Of a DNA stretch of 53,115 nt, positions 7,940 to 17,133 are shown in pieces (the stretch's first letter is position 1; every line of letters begins with the position of its first letter). The translations under genes and the position numbers were made by a program. The stretch is from Alistipes sp. Its GTDB lineage: Bacteria; Bacteroidota; Bacteroidia; Bacteroidales; Rikenellaceae. The stretch is taken from NCBI GenBank assembly GCA_017399485.1, contig JAFQCA010000003.1, positions 1 through 53,115 of the forward strand, written 5' to 3'. The notes under the pieces are model-generated. The model was given only the letters and a program-made list of their open reading frames with translations, ran no database searches and was not told the DNA's origin.

Positions 7940-8941
7940 ATGCGCCATTTTTTGAAAATATACATCATTGCGATTGCAGTTTTACTCTCGTCGTGCCGTG
8001 AGTTACCCGACTATCTGGTGGGTGACAATACTGTTGCGCGCGTAGGCCGTGAGGAACTTACCACATTGGAGATTTCGCAAGCCGTGCCCAAGAATTTGAC
8101 GGGCTCGGACAGTATTGCCTTTGTAAAACTATACATCGACAAATGGCTTATTCGCCAACTCAAAATCGAGGAGGCCAATCAACTATTCTCTTCATCGGAG
8201 AAAGATATCGAGAAATTGGTTGAGGATTATCGCCAATCGTTGCTGATGAACAAAGTGGACCAATACTACGTCGAGCAACAAATGAGCAACGATTTTACCG
8301 ATGACGATATTGCGTCATACTACAATACTCACAAATCGGACTTTACGCTGGACCGAACATTAGTCAAAGGCCGTATCTTGCGTTTCGATGCATCATATCG
8401 TCAAAGCAAGCGGCTGAAAGAGCAGATGCTCAAAGCCGCATCATCGACCACCGACGACAAGACATTTACCGATATCTGCGAGAAGAACGGATTCTTGCTT
8501 ATCGACAATCGTTCGGAGTGGATAAACTTTACAGACTTTTTGGCAAACTTGCCAACTACCAAATCTCAGGACTACTCTTCTCTACTTGACAAGATGGGTA
8601 TTCAGGAGATGAAGGTAAATGACGCCTGCTACTTTTTTGATTTCACATCGGTTTGTCGTACAGGCAACGTAGCCCCGCTCGAATTGGTTGCCGATAACAT
8701 CCGACGTATCCTCATCACCCAGCGCCGCAGCGAGATAATCAAGGCGCACGAAGAGGAGATTATCACAAAGGCAATGAGCGAAGGTCACGCCAAACTATAT
8801 GGCGAGGGAGAGAATATCTCGACCTACAAGTCGAACCCTCAACCAGCCTCACAGGAAGAGATAAATACAACAGACTCTGCCACTACTACCAACAATGCGG
8901 CAACAGCCAAAGACAAAACAGCAGAGCCCAACAACGAATAA
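7940..8941 (+). CDS. SurA-like periplasmic chaperone lipoprotein
   Basis: 333 residues from the ATG at 7940. An in-frame TTG at 7928 lies inside the apparent -7 box and is rejected. LLSSC gives a lipoprotein signal peptide with Cys near residue 19. The following VGDNTVARVGREELTTLEI, and an N-terminal helical core rich in Glu/Lys, resemble the chaperone domain of SurA/PpiD-type proteins. DDDIASYYNTHKSDF marks the usual linker to a parvulin domain. The remaining residues do not show clear parvulin active-site motifs, so it is probably a chaperone without strong isomerase activity. It is directly upstream of a full SurA, from which it likely derives by ancient duplication. The C-terminal 40 residues are Thr/Asn-rich. 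Confidence 0.78.
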   Translation: MRHFLKIYIIAIAVLLSSCRELPDYLVGDNTVARVGREELTTLEISQAVPKNLTGSDSIAFVKLYIDKWLIRQLKIEEANQLFSSSEKDIEKLVEDYRQSLLMNKVDQYYVEQQMSNDFTDDDIASYYNTHKSDFTLDRTLVKGRILRFDASYRQSKRLKEQMLKAASSTTDDKTFTDICEKNGFLLIDNRSEWINFTDFLANLPTTKSQDYSSLLDKMGIQEMKVNDACYFFDFTSVCRTGNVAPLELVADNIRRILITQRRSEIIKAHEEEIITKAMSEGHAKLYGEGENISTYKSNPQPASQEEINTTDSATTTNNAATAKDKTAEPNNE

Positions 8942-8963
8942 AACAATTAGGAAGCAAAATATT

Positions 8964-10391
8964 ATGAGAATGTTTAACAAACAAGTTTTAACCACAATAC
9001 TAATTTTAACCATCCTTCTCCCATTAGGCGCTTTGGCCCAGAAACGCCAAGTTGTTCTGGACCGCGTTGTGGCTATTGTGGGAGGGTCCGCCATACTCTA
9101 TTCCGAAGTTGAAGAGGCTGCCAATGAGTTGGTTGCACAGCGTCGTGCCGCAGGTTATACCACTGACCGCGACCCGATGAACGAGGGATTGGAGGAGTTG
9201 ATGAAACAGAAACTGCTCTACAACCAAGCCCTGATAGACTCTATCGAACTCAATGCCGACGTAAACTCTATGGTTGAGGATTATCTGCAAAGAATGATTG
9301 CCGAGGAGGGCGGTTCAATATCTCAACTTGAGACAAAGCAGCATATGCCGCTATATAACTATCGTGAATTCTTGCGCCAAAAACTCACCGAGCAGCAGTA
9401 TGCGCAGAGTATGCAGGGAAGTGTAGTTTCTGACGTCACAATTACACCGGGCGAGGTAGAGCGTTTCTTCAAGAGCAAGAAAGTAGATGAACTGCCTTTG
9501 GTTCCTGAGCAGTATGTGTATGCCCATATAGTACGTTATCCTTCATCGCAGGCGGCAGCCAAGCAGCGTACCAAGGAGCGTCTGTTGGAGATGCGTGAAC
9601 GTATCATCACCGGCACATCGTCACTGCCCGTTTTGGCCCGTACATATTCGGTTGACCCCGGTACTGCAATGCAGGGTGGAGAGCACCCCCTCGCTCCATT
9701 GAGTCAATTAACTCCCCCATTCGCAGAGGCTTTAGCCAAACTTAAGCCCGGGCAACTATCTGAGGTTGTCGAGACCGAATATGGATTCCACCTTATAGAG
9801 TTGATGGAGGCTCCGCGTAACGGACTCTATCACTTCCGCCACATCCTGCTTAAGCCTTCGTACACTATCGAGGAGCAGTTGGAGCCTACTTATTATCTCG
9901 ACAGCATTGTCAAATTGATACGAGCCGACTCTATCTCGTTTGAGGAGGCAGCATTGAAGCACTCGGAAGATAACCTTTCAAAAATGAACGGAGGTCTGGT
10001 ATCAAACCACGACCTGCTGATGAGCAACCCAAACTACTCAAACGTCAAACTTACTGCCACGAAATTCAAGAAGGAGGATTTTGGCGACGGCAAGAGTTAT
10101 AGCGACTATATTGCATTGAGCAAATTGAAGGTAGGCGAAGTATCAGATGCCTTTATCTCGGAGGATGTTCAGGGTAATCAGTTGAGTCGCGCCGTTAAAC
10201 TATTGGAGATTATTCCCACTCACCCCGCCTCTTTGACAGACGACTATCTGACAATCGAAGAGATGGCGTTAAACGATAAACAGGCGACCATCTTCAACAA
10301 ATGGCTGAGCGAAAAGATTGACGGCATATATGTATATATAGCCCCCGACTTCCGCAAAGGAGAGTTTGAGTTCAAGAATTGGGTTAAATAA
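8964..10391 (+). CDS. surA: peptidyl-prolyl isomerase SurA
   Basis: Periplasmic chaperone for outer-membrane proteins, 475 residues from the ATG at 8964. Frame-open codons upstream overlap the preceding gene and precede the signal peptide, so they are excluded. The signal peptide ends at ALAQ, followed by the SurA N-terminal domain (DRVVAIVGGSAILYSEVEE). Two parvulin-like domains follow. The first is well formed (YAHIVRYPSS ... LKPGQLSEVVETEYGFHLIEL). The second starts at FRHILLKPS and is more divergent. It lies 22 bases after the SurA-like lipoprotein and 20 bases before the OstA-like gene. SurA and LptA/LptD-type proteins also neighbour each other in Proteobacteria. Confidence 0.9.
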   Translation: MRMFNKQVLTTILILTILLPLGALAQKRQVVLDRVVAIVGGSAILYSEVEEAANELVAQRRAAGYTTDRDPMNEGLEELMKQKLLYNQALIDSIELNADVNSMVEDYLQRMIAEEGGSISQLETKQHMPLYNYREFLRQKLTEQQYAQSMQGSVVSDVTITPGEVERFFKSKKVDELPLVPEQYVYAHIVRYPSSQAAAKQRTKERLLEMRERIITGTSSLPVLARTYSVDPGTAMQGGEHPLAPLSQLTPPFAEALAKLKPGQLSEVVETEYGFHLIELMEAPRNGLYHFRHILLKPSYTIEEQLEPTYYLDSIVKLIRADSISFEEAALKHSEDNLSKMNGGLVSNHDLLMSNPNYSNVKLTATKFKKEDFGDGKSYSDYIALSKLKVGEVSDAFISEDVQGNQLSRAVKLLEIIPTHPASLTDDYLTIEEMALNDKQATIFNKWLSEKIDGIYVYIAPDFRKGEFEFKNWVK

Positions 10392-10411
10392 CTTTTCTGA
10401 AATTCTTTGAC

Positions 10412-12940
10412 GTGCGCCGTATAATCTCAATCATAGCAGTTGTCGTAGCATTTGCAGGCATCCTTTTAGCACAAGAGGGGAGCCTGCATAGCCGTTCCCT
10501 ACCCTACGAGGATGCTCAAGCCGCAGCATTACGCTCTGCTCGACAGTCTATGTTGGAGGATACGACTAAAATGCAACCTCCACAACGCCGCAAGATTGAC
10601 TTTATGGCCGATGAGGCTGCTCCATACAATAGCGATGGCGACAGCATTGTTTATTTCGTTGGCAATTTTGCCGCCCACCACAATGGTGCAGTCATATCGT
10701 GCGATAGCGCCGTGCGATATAACGACACGCAGTGGGGATTCTTCGGACGTCTGCTGATAAATCAAGATTCCATATATATCTATGGCGATAGTGCGCTCTA
10801 TAATGGCGATGATAATATAGCCGAGATATTTGCTCCTATTGTCAAGGTTGTCGATGGTGATGCTTTGCTCTACACCTATAATTTCCGTTTCAACACATCT
10901 GATAAGATTGGACGCTATGAGGGTGGCGGCGTTTTAGTTCACGACAACGACATTATGGAGTCTGTTAGAGGTTATTATTACGTTGATTCTCACGAAATAA
11001 TATGCGTCGAAAGTGTCGAAATGCACGGTGCGGACTACGATATGAAGAGTGACTCGGTAATATACAACACCGAAACAAATAACGCACGATTCTTCGCCAA
11101 TAGCGAGATTTGGAATGCCGACGGTCACTATCTCTCGGCCAACGAGGGTGATTACATCCACGCCGAGAATCTATATGTGGTTACGCGCGATGGCTACATC
11201 CTAACCGAAGAGCAGGAGATGTGGGGTGATACGATGTATTACTACCGTAACAACGAGCATATCATAGTTCGTCGCAATATTCAGGTCGATGACTTCAAAA
11301 ACAAGATGTTGGCCTTCGGCGGTTATGCCGAATATTGGTCCGATAGCGACAAGGCCGTCCTGACCGACAGCCCCATTGTCGTAAGTTACGATACGTCGGA
11401 GAGCGATTCTGTTTTTCTCTCTGCCGACTCGATGTGGCTCTATACCATCGACCGCTATGCCGAAGAGAAGGCCCAAAAGGCTAAAGCGGACTCTATAGCA
11501 GCAAGGAATTCTGCCATCAAGCGAGCAGCGGCGCAGAATAACTCACCGCTGAGCCCCAACAATGCGGGTAGTCTCGCTTCGGGGGAGAATAGAGACAATA
11601 TGCCGATGCGCGAAACGGCCTCTAACAGGGAGTCTGTATCGCAAAATAATACAGCCAATCGTGCGGAAAAGACTGATATTACGCCAGCAAATGCAAACGC
11701 AACTATTGCCCAAGACTCTATCGCTACAGATTCACTACAAGACTCATCACTTGTAGCCGATAGTCTGGCCGCCGATACACTCTCGCCCAAAGAGCGCAAA
11801 GCCTTAGAGGCCAAACTCGCCAAAGAGGCTGCCCAGAAAGCCAAAGCCGAAGCAAAGAAGGCAAAAGCAGCCGAGAGAAAACTCAAGTTGGACTCTATCG
11901 CGGCAGAACGACAAGCCAAAATCACTGCACAGTTGGAGAAATTGAAGGCTCAGGAGTTGGAGCGCTGGAGCAAAGACTCCATACGTCGCGCATTACGTCG
12001 CCAGAAGTTACAGGCCAAAGGCAAGGACCTTACCGAATTAGATATTCAAGATAGTTTGGCAGAGTTGCGAAAGCAGCAACTTTTGCAGATAGAGAGTGAT
12101 TCGACCACTGCACCCAACACTCTCGATGTGGCCACTACGGAGGAGACCACCCCAACAGAGCCTACGGTTGCGGCAGACACTACGGCACTCGACAGCATAT
12201 ATCGTCTGATCAAGGCATATCGTAATGTCAAGATGTTCCGTAGTGATGCGCAAGCCGTTTGCGATTCATTGGTAAGCAATTCTACTGACTCTATCATATA
12301 TTTATTTATAGAGCCTGTGATGTGGAATAACAGTAATCAGATAGCCGCCGAGCAGGTCGATGTCTTCACCAAGAATCAGCAAATCGAGCGTGCCGAGTTT
12401 TTAGGTAATCCCATTATGGTTGCCGAGATAGATACCACGTATTATAATCAGGTTACAGGCAAGAAGATGATAACCCATTTCCGCGATAACAATATCTACC
12501 GTAACGATGTCGATGGAAATGTGCAGACCATCTATTTCGAGCAGGAGAGCGAGGGGTCGCTTAAGGTTACCGATATGGCATATATCGAGAGTGCCTCGGC
12601 TTCGTTCTATATTGAGGAGCAGCAACTCGTTGGCATCACCTATCGTAACGATGTACCCATAAAACTCTATCCTCTGGCGCAGATACCCGAATCACAGGCG
12701 CAACGTCTGCAAAACTTCAAGTGGGTACCCGAGCGTCGTCCTTCACGAGAGAGTATATTCAACCGCGCAGTACGCACATCACAACGCGAGGAGCGTAGCC
12801 TGCGCCAGCGTCCACAGTTCGATATTGTCGAGAGAATGGACCGCTACAAAGAGCGTATGATGTCAAGCGGAGATTGGATTGACCGAGAGGATGAACTCAC
12901 TCCCGAATTAATCGAGTGGCGTAACTCTCGCCAACCATAA
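10412..12940 (+). CDS. OstA-like (LptA-type) envelope protein with long charged insert
   Basis: 842 residues. A GTG start at 10412 is chosen because a typical signal peptide (RRIISIIAVVVAFAGILLAQ) follows at once. The N-terminal part (about 60-340) repeats the short beta motifs of the OstA/LptA jellyroll, which binds lipid A in lipopolysaccharide export. Residues about 347-590 are a low-complexity Ala/Lys/Glu/Asp/Ser segment, likely helical or disordered. OstA-type strands return at about 590-770 (FLGNPIMVAEIDTTYYNQVTG). The C-terminus is Arg-rich. It is last in the surA operon and is followed by a strong hairpin. A role in LPS transport across the periplasm is inferred from family and context. 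Confidence 0.85.
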   Translation: MRRIISIIAVVVAFAGILLAQEGSLHSRSLPYEDAQAAALRSARQSMLEDTTKMQPPQRRKIDFMADEAAPYNSDGDSIVYFVGNFAAHHNGAVISCDSAVRYNDTQWGFFGRLLINQDSIYIYGDSALYNGDDNIAEIFAPIVKVVDGDALLYTYNFRFNTSDKIGRYEGGGVLVHDNDIMESVRGYYYVDSHEIICVESVEMHGADYDMKSDSVIYNTETNNARFFANSEIWNADGHYLSANEGDYIHAENLYVVTRDGYILTEEQEMWGDTMYYYRNNEHIIVRRNIQVDDFKNKMLAFGGYAEYWSDSDKAVLTDSPIVVSYDTSESDSVFLSADSMWLYTIDRYAEEKAQKAKADSIAARNSAIKRAAAQNNSPLSPNNAGSLASGENRDNMPMRETASNRESVSQNNTANRAEKTDITPANANATIAQDSIATDSLQDSSLVADSLAADTLSPKERKALEAKLAKEAAQKAKAEAKKAKAAERKLKLDSIAAERQAKITAQLEKLKAQELERWSKDSIRRALRRQKLQAKGKDLTELDIQDSLAELRKQQLLQIESDSTTAPNTLDVATTEETTPTEPTVAADTTALDSIYRLIKAYRNVKMFRSDAQAVCDSLVSNSTDSIIYLFIEPVMWNNSNQIAAEQVDVFTKNQQIERAEFLGNPIMVAEIDTTYYNQVTGKKMITHFRDNNIYRNDVDGNVQTIYFEQESEGSLKVTDMAYIESASASFYIEEQQLVGITYRNDVPIKLYPLAQIPESQAQRLQNFKWVPERRPSRESIFNRAVRTSQREERSLRQRPQFDIVERMDRYKERMMSSGDWIDREDELTPELIEWRNSRQP

Positions 12941-12998
12941 TTTCCGTATTCGCAGATACCCCAAAATGGGTAATAAATAATTTTTTTCGAAAAAAATA

Positions 12999-13027
12999 GC
13001 CGAACATTTGCTCGGCATTTTTTTTTT
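12999..13027 (+). terminator. terminator after the surA-ostA operon
   Basis: GCCGA (12999-13003) pairs with TCGGC (13012-13016), followed by ATTTTTTTTTT. It is 58 bases past the OstA-like stop. Confidence 0.75.
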
Positions 13028-13088
13028 GCTTAATTTTACTCCAAATTAGTGAACTAAATCAATTACTAACTTTCAAAAAATAAGAAAA

Positions 13089-14402
13089 ATGAGCTCAAAG
13101 TTTTCTCGTTTGGATTTCTTGCGCTTGTCAGCAGCAGGAGCCGCGTCAACTTTAGTTTTCCCGACTGTAGCCAAAGAGGCTGTAGCCCCCAAGAAAGCGA
13201 AGAAGAATGACGTAAACAACCTTATCAACATTGGTTTCATCGGTTTGGGTCAGCAGGCTATCCACCTTTTGAATGGTTTTATTGCTATTCCTGAGGTACG
13301 CGTAGTTGCAGGTTGCGACGTTTACGACATCAAGCGTAACCGTTTTGAGAACCGCGTAAACAGCTACTATGCCGAGAAGGGTGTAAAGCAGACAGTTGAT
13401 ATGTATATCAAGTTCGAGGAGTTGTTGGCTCGTGAGGATATCGATGCAGTTGTTATCGCTACTCCTGACCACCAGCACGCTCGTATCGCTATCGCCGCTT
13501 GTAAGGCAGGTAAGGATGTTTACTTGGAGAAGCCCCTTACTTTCACAGTTTACGAGGGCCAGCGTTTGATTGAGGCTGTACGCGCTAACAACCGTATCCT
13601 CCAGACAGGTAGTATGCAGCGTTCAATGGATGAGTTCATCCACGCCGCTAACATCGTTCGCGAGGGCAAGTTGGGCAAGATTTCTACAATGTACGCTTTC
13701 GCAGGTGAGGGCCCGAAGCCTTACACATTGCCTAAGCAGGAGGTTCCCGCAGGTTTGGATTGGGACTTGTGGCTCGGTCCGTTGCCCGCATCTATCCACT
13801 ACAACCACGAGGTTGTGCCTTTGATTACTGAGAATGGTGGTGACGAGTGCTGGGGCGCTTGGCGTTGGTACCAGGGTCTTGGTGGTGGTTTCACTACAGA
13901 CTGGGGTGCACATATGTTCGATATCGGCCAGTGGATGATTGGTAAGGACTTGACTGGTCCTACTGAGATTTTGCCTCCTTCAGCAAGTTTGCACCGCTGC
14001 TTGACATACCGCTACGACAATGGTATCGAGATGGTACACAAGAACGTAGGTTACGGCCAGTCAGTTAAGGTTATCGGTGAGAATGGCTGGATTATGGTTA
14101 AGCGTGGTAAGTTCGAGGCTTCTAACCCCGACTTGATGCCTAAGGAGGTTGACCAGAAGGCTGTTTACGAGACTAACCCCGGTCACTATCAGACATTCTT
14201 GAACAGTATGCGTTCACGTCGTGACCCGAATGTTCCCGTAGAGGTAGGTCACAGTTCTTGTACTGTATGTAACATCGGTAACGTTGCTTACGAGTTGAAT
14301 CGTCCTTTGGCTTGGAATCCTATCATCCAGAAGTTCGTTAACGACGACGAGGCTAACTCTAAGTTGCACTACGAGTACCGCGCTCCTTACACTTTGGAGT
14401 AA
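13089..14402 (+). CDS. Gfo/Idh/MocA family oxidoreductase, exported by Tat-like signal
   Basis: NAD(P)-dependent sugar oxidoreductase or glycosidase of the Gfo/Idh/MocA superfamily, 437 residues. The N-terminus has SRLDFLRLSAAGAAS, close to a twin-arginine/Bacteroidetes export signal but with one arginine shifted. A Rossmann fold starts at INIGFIGLGQQA (about 47-57); the usual third glycine is alanine. EKP at 147-149 carries the family's catalytic lysine. GGGFTTDWGAHMFDIGQWM near 280 matches the substrate-side histidine motif. Codon use is strikingly uniform, with TTG for leucine almost throughout, which suggests high expression. It stands alone between two terminators. Substrate is unknown; secreted relatives act on glycans. 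Confidence 0.88.
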   Translation: MSSKFSRLDFLRLSAAGAASTLVFPTVAKEAVAPKKAKKNDVNNLINIGFIGLGQQAIHLLNGFIAIPEVRVVAGCDVYDIKRNRFENRVNSYYAEKGVKQTVDMYIKFEELLAREDIDAVVIATPDHQHARIAIAACKAGKDVYLEKPLTFTVYEGQRLIEAVRANNRILQTGSMQRSMDEFIHAANIVREGKLGKISTMYAFAGEGPKPYTLPKQEVPAGLDWDLWLGPLPASIHYNHEVVPLITENGGDECWGAWRWYQGLGGGFTTDWGAHMFDIGQWMIGKDLTGPTEILPPSASLHRCLTYRYDNGIEMVHKNVGYGQSVKVIGENGWIMVKRGKFEASNPDLMPKEVDQKAVYETNPGHYQTFLNSMRSRRDPNVPVEVGHSSCTVCNIGNVAYELNRPLAWNPIIQKFVNDDEANSKLHYEYRAPYTLE

Positions 14403-14420
14403 TACGAGTACTTTAATAAT

Positions 14421-14457
14421 AAAAATACCGCTTCAGCAATGCCGAAGCGGTATTTTT
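14421..14457. terminator. bidirectional terminator
   Basis: AAAAATACCGCTTC (14421-14434) and GAAGCGGTATTTTT (14444-14457) form a perfect 14-bp stem with A- and T-runs at the two ends. It serves the plus-strand oxidoreductase and the minus-strand glycosidase gene. Confidence 0.85.
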
Positions 14458-14472
14458 ATTACCTTATATATA

Positions 14473-15312
14473 TTAATAGGCATATATACAGTTTGAGACG
14501 CGACGCTCACCCTCGTGGTCAAATTTCTTGTTATCACACGGATAATTCACTACACCTGCACCCTCAATCCACAATGTCGTGGAGCCTCCTCCGTCGAGAT
14601 TAAGAGCATCGTAACCACCCAATACCCTAATCAGATGCATCAGTTCAGGAATACTCATACCTGCGGCATTACCACTTGAGCGACCATCGACAGTCAGCAA
14701 CACCACCTTACCATCTCGCGTGGTATAGATTGCACTACGAGGATGCTTGGTATTAAGGAAAGATTTACTGCACTCGCTCCAATCAGCCTTACTACCATCC
14801 TCCAACATTATCGGGCCTGCAGCAAGCACTGTTCCCTTATTGCCTTTATACTCACGCTCAATATCCAAAGACCAATCGAGGATTTGAATCTTACCCTTCT
14901 TCAGCAGAAGTGCTCCATTAACACGCATAGCGGCCTCCGATGCGGCAGTTGAATCTATCACCTCTTTGTCAATCTTATAGAAGCAGGTCGAATTTCCCTT
15001 GCGCATATTATAAAAGGTACCATTTATGGCAACAACAGCATTATGCTCCTGAGCCATATCGCTCGTGCGGCGCATTCGATTGTCGTGTGCCACAGCCAAG
15101 CGGAGTCTTGATGAACGAGAAATCTCGATAAGATTTATACTCTGCGGACCTTTATATAGGTTATCGATACGGAGGCTCTTATGTACAACGCCCTTACGTG
15201 GTGATGATGTACTCCACTTCGAAGTGACGATAGCCAAAGAGTCTGCCGCACTTTGCGCTTGCACAGTAACACAGGCCAAGCAGGCTATTGCCAGCAATAC
15301 AAATCGTTTCAT
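14473..15312 (-). CDS. phosphodiester glycosidase family protein (NAGPA/DUF2233 domain)
   Basis: Secreted protein of 279 residues from the ATG at 15312; a GTG two codons upstream is possible. The signal peptide is MKRFVLLAIACLACVTVQAQ. The rest is one NAGPA domain, the fold of the mammalian N-acetylglucosamine-1-phosphodiester alpha-N-acetylglucosaminidase. Markers are AVVAINGTFYNMRKGNS, KVVLLTVDGRSSGNAAGMS and DALNLDGGGSTTLWIEGAG, which hold the metal/phosphate-binding Asp and Gly residues. The substrate is probably a glycan phosphodiester or cell-wall polymer. It starts 7 bases after the cyclophilin stop, so the two are cotranscribed. Confidence 0.85.
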   Translation of the reverse strand: MKRFVLLAIACLACVTVQAQSAADSLAIVTSKWSTSSPRKGVVHKSLRIDNLYKGPQSINLIEISRSSRLRLAVAHDNRMRRTSDMAQEHNAVVAINGTFYNMRKGNSTCFYKIDKEVIDSTAASEAAMRVNGALLLKKGKIQILDWSLDIEREYKGNKGTVLAAGPIMLEDGSKADWSECSKSFLNTKHPRSAIYTTRDGKVVLLTVDGRSSGNAAGMSIPELMHLIRVLGGYDALNLDGGGSTTLWIEGAGVVNYPCDNKKFDHEGERRVSNCIYAY

Positions 15313-15319
15313 CTCCACC

Positions 15320-15757
15320 CTACTCTTCTGTTATTGTTATAGAAAAAATCAAATCTCCGGGACGGATATCGTCAATAACATCCTCACCCTCGACTACTTT
15401 ACCAAAACAGGTATGCACACCATCAAGGTGTTGAGTATTCTGACGATTGTGGCAGATAAAGAACTGTGAGCCACCCGTATCCTTGCCGCGATGAGCCATC
15501 GAGAGGACACCTCTGTCGTGATACTGACGCGGAGCCGATGTCTCGCACTTGATAGTATAACCGGGACCACCCGTACCGTCACCTATAGGACAACCTCCTT
15601 GAATCACAAAATTTGGAATTACGCGATGAAAGCACAATCCGTCATAGAAATGGCTCTCGGCCAACTTTATAAAATTCTCTGCTGCGATAGGCGTATCTTC
15701 AGTGTAGAGTTCGGCCTTCATATCGCCCTTCTCGGTAGAAATAATAGCGTACTTCAT
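15320..15757 (-). CDS. cyclophilin-type peptidyl-prolyl cis-trans isomerase
   Basis: 145-residue single-domain cyclophilin without a signal peptide, so cytoplasmic. [13 protein letters not shown] contains the catalytic arginine. [16 protein letters not shown] and [14 protein letters not shown] complete the active-site groove. It catalyses proline isomerisation during protein folding. Transcribed on the minus strand ahead of the phosphodiester glycosidase and divergent from the threonine dehydrogenase gene. Confidence 0.93.
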   Translation of the reverse strand: MKYAIISTEKGDMKAELYTEDTPIAAENFIKLAESHFYDGLCFHRVIPNFVIQGGCPIGDGTGGPGYTIKCETSAPRQYHDRGVLSMAHRGKDTGGSQFFICHNRQNTQHLDGVHTCFGKVVEGEDVIDDIRPGDLIFSITITEE

Positions 15758-15888
15758 AGTTTTTAAATCTATATTAATTTAATGTATCAATTCTATTGCA
15801 AGGTATGAAAAATATGACAAAAATGTTAGTACAAAGAAAAAAATAAGCAAAAAAAAGTGAGAAATATTTTTATTTGAAATAAAAGTGT

Positions 15889-15896
15889 TATATTTG
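15889..15896 (+). promoter_or_regulatory. -7 promoter box of the threonine dehydrogenase gene
   Basis: TATATTTG matches TAnnTTTG and ends 21 bases before the ATG. A T-run 18 bases upstream (15867-15870) stands where TTTG is expected. Confidence 0.5.
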
Positions 15897-15917
15897 TATA
15901 AATTTTGAAGGGACTTA

Positions 15918-16859
15918 ATGAAGAAGATACTTATATTAGGAGCAGGCGGTCAGATTGGCTCGGAGTTAACGAGTTATTTGCGTGGCATATATGGTGGCTC
16001 AAATGTTATTGCTGCTGATTTAAGAGAGAACGAGGTATTGGCCGGTGACGGTCCATTCGTTCAATTGGATGCGCTTAATAAGGATAAGTTTGCTTATGTA
16101 GTCCACAAAAATGGCGTAGATGCCATTTACAACTTGGTAGCCTTGCTTTCGGCAACGGGCGAGAAGAACCCTCAGTTGGCGTGGAACATTAATATAGGTG
16201 CTTTGAATAACTCTTTGGAGATTGCACGCGAGTATAGTTGCTCGTTGTTTACACCAAGTTCTATCGGTGCTTTTGGCGGTGATTTTCCGCGCGATAACAC
16301 TCCGCAGGATGTGGTTATGCAGCCCGATACGATGTATGGCGTGTGCAAGGTGACAGGTGAGTTATTATCGAACTACTACTACACTCGTTATGGTGTAGAT
16401 ACGCGTTCGGTACGTTTCCCTGGTATTATTTCGAATGTAACCTTGCCGGGTGGAGGTACAACCGATTACGCTGTTGAGATTTATTATGCGGCAGTTAAGG
16501 GTGAGAAGTTTGTATGCCCCGTGCGAGATGTTTATATGGATATGATGTATATGCCCGATGCTTTGAGGGCTATGGTAGAGTTGATGGAGGCCGACCCCAA
16601 TAAACTACGCCATCGCAACAGTTTCAACATTGCATCGATGAGTTTTACACCCGATATCATTTACAACGAGATACGCAAGCGCGTTCCCGATTTCAAAATG
16701 ACCTATCGTATCGACCCTGTAAAACAAGGCATCGCCGAGAGTTGGCCCAATAGTTTGGATGACTCTTGTGCAAGAGAGGAATGGGGTTGGAAGCCACAGT
16801 GGGATTTGTCTTCAATGACAGATGATATGCTGGAGGCTATCAGAAAAAAGAATCTTTAG
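15918..16859 (+). CDS. tdh: L-threonine 3-dehydrogenase, SDR (epimerase-like) type
   Basis: 313 residues, an extended short-chain dehydrogenase related to UDP-galactose 4-epimerase. GAGGQIGSE at 8-16 binds NAD. The catalytic tyrosine and lysine are Tyr140 and Lys144 in YGVCK, with TPSSIGAFG at about 112-120 giving the active-site serine/threonine. YMDMMYMPDAL and FNIASMSFTP match the threonine dehydrogenase branch rather than sugar epimerases. The enzyme oxidises L-threonine to 2-amino-3-oxobutyrate, which a ligase then splits to glycine and acetyl-CoA; that ligase is not in the window. The gene is monocistronic, with a -7 box and a terminator. Confidence 0.85.
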   Translation: MKKILILGAGGQIGSELTSYLRGIYGGSNVIAADLRENEVLAGDGPFVQLDALNKDKFAYVVHKNGVDAIYNLVALLSATGEKNPQLAWNINIGALNNSLEIAREYSCSLFTPSSIGAFGGDFPRDNTPQDVVMQPDTMYGVCKVTGELLSNYYYTRYGVDTRSVRFPGIISNVTLPGGGTTDYAVEIYYAAVKGEKFVCPVRDVYMDMMYMPDALRAMVELMEADPNKLRHRNSFNIASMSFTPDIIYNEIRKRVPDFKMTYRIDPVKQGIAESWPNSLDDSCAREEWGWKPQWDLSSMTDDMLEAIRKKNL

Positions 16860-16888
16860 CGATAAAGATAATTGTAATAGTTGAGAGA

Positions 16889-16921
16889 GGTGTACGTCCC
16901 GTTCGGGGCGTACACCGTTTT
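16889..16921 (+). terminator. terminator of the threonine dehydrogenase gene
   Basis: GGTGTACGTCCC (16889-16900) pairs with GGGGCGTACACC (16905-16916) around GTTC, followed by GTTTTTA. The stem is long and has a tight loop. Confidence 0.85.
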
Positions 16922-17097
16922 TATACATATCTGCAGGCAAATAAATCCCTACTTAATATAAAGGTCGCTTATTTTCAAAACTCAATCAAAAGAGGAAACA
17001 ATGGGGTGAGAGCATCGGCTTCCTCGCCTAAATATTATAAAATATACTCTTGGGCTCTTTTTGTGTCTAAATTTTTCATTTATACGATGTAATTTCG

Positions 17098-17105
17098 TAT
17101 ATTTG
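17098..17105 (+). promoter_or_regulatory. -7 promoter box of the DUF5020 gene
   Basis: TATATTTG matches TAnnTTTG, 28 bases before the ATG. The rest of the 274-base gap from 16860 holds only the upstream terminator; no small gene was seen. Confidence 0.45.
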
Positions 17106-17133
17106 CTTTCGACTAACCTAAAATATTAATACT

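Noticed and set aside
11455..11925. 156-codon minus-strand open frame, Ala/Ser-rich
   Set aside because: It mirrors the Ala/Lys-rich linker of the OstA-like protein; low-complexity sense DNA yields long antisense frames.
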